Assembly: GCA_035301245.1 (NCBI GenBank)
Contig: DATGUS010000029.1
Span: 1 to 7,701, forward strand
Source: Alloiococcus sp035301245
GTDB taxonomy: Bacteria > Bacillota > Bacilli > Lactobacillales > Carnobacteriaceae_A
Reading direction: 5' to 3'
DNA: 7,701 nt
A model generated the notes under the pieces. It searched no databases. It was not told the DNA's origin and saw only the letters and a list, made by a program, of their open reading frames with translations. Every line of letters starts with the position of its first letter. The first letter of the stretch is position 1. Positions 5,375 through 7,701 of this stretch are shown one piece after another. The position numbers were made by a program, and so were the translations under genes.

Positions 5375-7466
5375 TCAGGAATATAGACTCCAAGGGTTAA
5401 CATGTACAGATTGCGCTGCACAATTTGAAAAAAACATCCGTAAAATTAATTCTGTAGATGATGTTGATCTTAACTTTGGTGCAGCTAAAGTAACTATCTC
5501 AGGAGACATAACGATTAAAGATATAGAAAGAGCTGGTGCGTTTGATAATATTAAAGTAATCGAAGCAAATCAAACGAATCAGTTTGAAAAAAAACCTTTC
5601 TTTAAACAAAAACAAAATCAATTGACTGCAATATCTTTAATTTTACTTATTGTAGGTTATGCCACTTCTTTTGGGCTTGGTGATAAATCGCAGATTCCAA
5701 TTGGCATATTCGCTCTAGCAATCTTAATTGGTGGTTATCGAATGTTTATTACCGGTTTTAAAAATCTACTGACATTAACTTTTGATATGAATACATTGAT
5801 GACAATTGCGATTATTGGTGCGGCGATTATTGGTGAATGGGCAGAAGGCGCTGCAGTTGTCTTTTTATTTGGTGTAAGTGAGGTGCTCGAAGAATATTCA
5901 ATCAATAAAGCGAGACAATCGATTCATTCATTAATGGATATTGCTCCTAATATGGCTTTGGTACGGGAAGGCGATCAACTAATCGAACGTTATGTAGAAG
6001 ATATTCAAGTTGATGACATCATGATAATTAAGCCTGGTGAGAAGATTCCTTTAGATGGAGAGGTCCTCAAAGGACAAACTTCAATTAACCAAGCAGCGAT
6101 TACCGGTGAGTCTATGCCGGTTTATAAAACTAAAGGAAGTGAGGTTTTTGCTGGAACATTAAATGAAGACGGATCGATTGAAGTCATTGTAACTAAGTTA
6201 GTCAATGACACAACAATTGCTAAAATTATTCATTTAGTTGAAGAAGCTCAAACTGAAAAAGCACCAGCACAAAAGTTTGTTGATCAATTTGCGAAGTATT
6301 ATACGCCTGCAATTATGGCAATTGCTTTATTAGTCGCTATAGTCCCACCGTTTATGTTTAGTGGTGAGTGGGCACATTGGGTTTATCTTGGGCTTGCTAC
6401 ACTTGTAGTTGGATGCCCGTGTGCACTCGTAATCTCAACTCCTGTCGCTATTGTGACTGCCATAGGTAACGCTGCTAAACATGGTGTACTTATTAAAGGT
6501 GGTGTGCACTTAGAAGAAACAGGCCAACTTGATGCTATTGCTTTTGATAAAACAGGAACATTAACAAATGGGACTCCTGAAGTTACTTCAGTCATAGCAT
6601 TAAATGAATCATCTGAAAATGAAGTTTTACAAATCGCAACTGCAATCGAGGTCTTCTCACAGCACCCGATTGCATCAGCAATTATTCGTAAAACAAAAGA
6701 TAAAAAATTAGCATCACTGCAAGCAACCAATTTCCAATCAATTACTGGGAAAGGTGCTCAAGCAGAAATTAATGATCAAACATACTATATCGGAAATCCA
6801 AAACTTTTTAAGGAACTAATGGATACTCAGGTTCAAACTGATGAAATAACTCGCCTTCAGACAGAAGGCAATACTGTCATGATGGTTGGTACAAAAACGA
6901 AAATTATTGGGATTGTTGCTGTAGCTGATCAAATACGTGAAACAAGTGCTGCTGTTATTAACCAATTAAAGAAGTTAGGTATTAAAGAAACAATTATGTT
7001 AACAGGTGACAATCAAGCAACAGGAGAAACCATTGCCAATCAACTTGAAATTGACTTTGTTAAAGCGGATTTACTTCCTGAAGATAAGTTAACTGCCATT
7101 AAAGACCTCCAAAATAAATATGGACGTGTTGCTATGGTAGGTGATGGAATAAATGACGCCCCAGCACTTGCTACAGCTTCTGTAGGTATTGCTATGGGTG
7201 GTGGTGGGACTGACGCTGCTCTTGAGACCGCAGATGTCGCTCTTATGGCTGATGACTTAAATAAGTTACCATATACCATTCAATTAAGTAGAAAAGCAGT
7301 TCGAATTATTAAAGAGAACATTTCTTTTGCACTCGGGCTTAAAATCATTGCTTTACTACTCGTTATTCCTGGTTTGCTTACATTATGGATTGCAATTATT
7401 GCTGATGTTGGTGCAACCTTACTAGTCGTTCTTAACTCAATGCGTCTACTGCGCAACCAAGGATAA
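5367..7466 (+). CDS. cadA: P1B-2-type Zn/Cd/Pb-exporting ATPase CadA
   Basis: A membrane P-type ATPase that uses ATP to export Cd(II), Zn(II) and Pb(II). The 699 residues include one N-terminal heavy-metal domain (about 3-67) with GLTCTDC (Cys13, Cys16), then four membrane helices (about 86-178), the actuator domain with TGES (246-249), two helices with the metal-site Cys-Pro-Cys (350-352), the phosphorylation motif DKTGT (Asp394), the nucleotide-domain SQHP (431-434), TGD (546-548), GDGIND (592-597), and two final helices. Lys659 in helix 7 and Asp680 in helix 8 are 21 residues apart, as Lys693 and Asp714 are in E. coli ZntA; this pair marks the divalent Zn/Cd/Pb class rather than copper pumps. 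There is no second metal-binding domain and no His-rich tail. The start overlaps the cadC stop. All catalytic motifs are intact. Confidence 0.97.
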   Translation: MSSQEYRLQGLTCTDCAAQFEKNIRKINSVDDVDLNFGAAKVTISGDITIKDIERAGAFDNIKVIEANQTNQFEKKPFFKQKQNQLTAISLILLIVGYATSFGLGDKSQIPIGIFALAILIGGYRMFITGFKNLLTLTFDMNTLMTIAIIGAAIIGEWAEGAAVVFLFGVSEVLEEYSINKARQSIHSLMDIAPNMALVREGDQLIERYVEDIQVDDIMIIKPGEKIPLDGEVLKGQTSINQAAITGESMPVYKTKGSEVFAGTLNEDGSIEVIVTKLVNDTTIAKIIHLVEEAQTEKAPAQKFVDQFAKYYTPAIMAIALLVAIVPPFMFSGEWAHWVYLGLATLVVGCPCALVISTPVAIVTAIGNAAKHGVLIKGGVHLEETGQLDAIAFDKTGTLTNGTPEVTSVIALNESSENEVLQIATAIEVFSQHPIASAIIRKTKDKKLASLQATNFQSITGKGAQAEINDQTYYIGNPKLFKELMDTQVQTDEITRLQTEGNTVMMVGTKTKIIGIVAVADQIRETSAAVINQLKKLGIKETIMLTGDNQATGETIANQLEIDFVKADLLPEDKLTAIKDLQNKYGRVAMVGDGINDAPALATASVGIAMGGGGTDAALETADVALMADDLNKLPYTIQLSRKAVRIIKENISFALGLKIIALLLVIPGLLTLWIAIIADVGATLLVVLNSMRLLRNQG

Positions 7467-7474
7467 TCACTCCG

Positions 7475-7490
7475 TATTTCCTGGGAAATA
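7475..7490. repeat. Short palindrome downstream of cadA, possible weak terminator or protein-binding site
   Basis: TATTTCC-TG-GGAAATA is a perfect 7+2+7 inverted repeat starting 9 nt after the cadA stop. As RNA it can form a 6-bp stem with a CTGG tetraloop, but it is A+U-rich and no T-tract follows, so it would be a poor intrinsic terminator. It may instead bind a regulator or stabilise the 3' end. Nothing else in 7491-7565 looks like a terminator for cadA or for the minus-strand frame to its right. Confidence 0.4.
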
Positions 7491-7565
7491 TTCACTTTGA
7501 AGACGTTGATATTATCACAGGGGTATATTTAAGAAAAAACATATCATTAAAAAGTGACATCTTTA

Positions 7566-7700
7566 TTATCCTTTCACACATAACTTTTTATTTAAATATA
7601 GACCCATTGTCCGTATTAATAAGTAGATTGTTAAGATGATCAGGCCAAGTATTTGTATATGAAGCAACCATTGTAAATAAATAAGACCAGTTAATTCATA
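7566..7700 (-). CDS. C-terminal end of a probable membrane protein, partial at the window edge
   Basis: A minus-strand frame is open from the right edge to a TAA at 7566-7568, giving 44 residues. Reading into the stop, it has a strongly hydrophobic stretch, LLHIQILGLIILTIYLLI, then a short basic tail with Arg-Thr and Asn-Lys-Lys-Leu, ending in CVKG. A membrane helix followed by positive residues is what the C-terminus of an inner-membrane protein with a cytoplasmic tail looks like. The frame would be convergent with cadA. The stretch is short and DNA of this composition can stay open by chance, so the call rests on the hydrophobic pattern. The family is not recognisable from this piece. Confidence 0.5.
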   Translation of the reverse strand, partial: YELTGLIYLQWLLHIQILGLIILTIYLLIRTMGLYLNKKLCVKG

Positions 7701-7701
7701 C

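Noticed and set aside
6383..6730. Long minus-strand open frame inside cadA
   Set aside because: It is an antisense shadow of a clearly coding region with conserved ATPase motifs, and it has no plausible protein features of its own.
7280..7495. Minus-strand open frame of 71 residues covering the end of cadA
   Set aside because: Most of it is the reverse of the last two CadA helices, and it has no convincing ribosome binding site or domain.
7507..7517. TGATATTATCA palindrome after cadA
   Set aside because: It is only 5+1+5 bases and fully A+T-rich apart from the ends; such repeats are common by chance in this DNA.
7554..7577. GTGA...TCAC pair considered as a cadA terminator
   Set aside because: The stem is only four base pairs around a long loop, with no T-tract after it, and it overlaps the probable minus-strand coding end.

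Overview
The window looks chromosomal and comes from a low-GC Gram-positive bacterium of the order Bacillales. The evidence is the A+T-rich sequence, strong AGGAG/GAGGTG-type ribosome binding sites, and a trp gene order of D-C-F-B-A with a probable trpG tail just upstream, as in Staphylococcaceae. The metal-resistance operon is also of the staphylococcal/bacillary cadC-cadA type. I cannot fix the genus from sequence alone.

Positions 1-4456 hold the distal part of a tryptophan operon on the + strand: a probable end of trpG (1-54), then trpD, trpC, trpF, trpB and trpA, all complete. The genes are packed with gaps of 16 nt or less or with short overlaps (TAATG between trpC and trpF, ATGAGTAA between trpB and trpA). 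Together they carry anthranilate through phosphoribosyl-anthranilate, CdRP and indole-glycerol phosphate to tryptophan. The promoter, leader and trpE lie outside the window, so regulation of the operon cannot be seen. A strong GC-stem hairpin at 4461-4491 ends the operon and, read on the other strand, also ends the convergent gene that follows.

Positions 4508-4831 (- strand) encode a 107-residue protein of unknown function with one N-terminal membrane segment. Positions 4832-5005 form a 174-bp divergent control region. It carries a well-formed cad promoter (TTGACG, 17 bp, TATAGT) bracketed by two TCAAA-N-TTTGA inverted repeats that match the CadC/ArsR-SmtB operator type.

Positions 5006-7466 are a cadC-cadA operon: a metal-sensing ArsR/SmtB repressor and a P1B-type Zn/Cd/Pb efflux ATPase, overlapping by 8 bp. 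CadC would leave the operators when it binds metal, releasing synthesis of itself and of the pump. The CadC here has Cys-x3-His at its N-terminal metal site where the classical CadC has Cys-x3-Cys.

Positions 7467-7565 are non-coding, with one 16-bp palindrome. From 7566 to the right edge a minus-strand frame reads as the C-terminal end of a probable membrane protein. I saw no RNA genes, insertion sequences, CRISPR arrays or attachment sites. The window is mostly well-understood biology. The best leads are the twin-operator layout, the altered metal ligand of CadC, and the unknown small membrane protein divergent from the cad operon.
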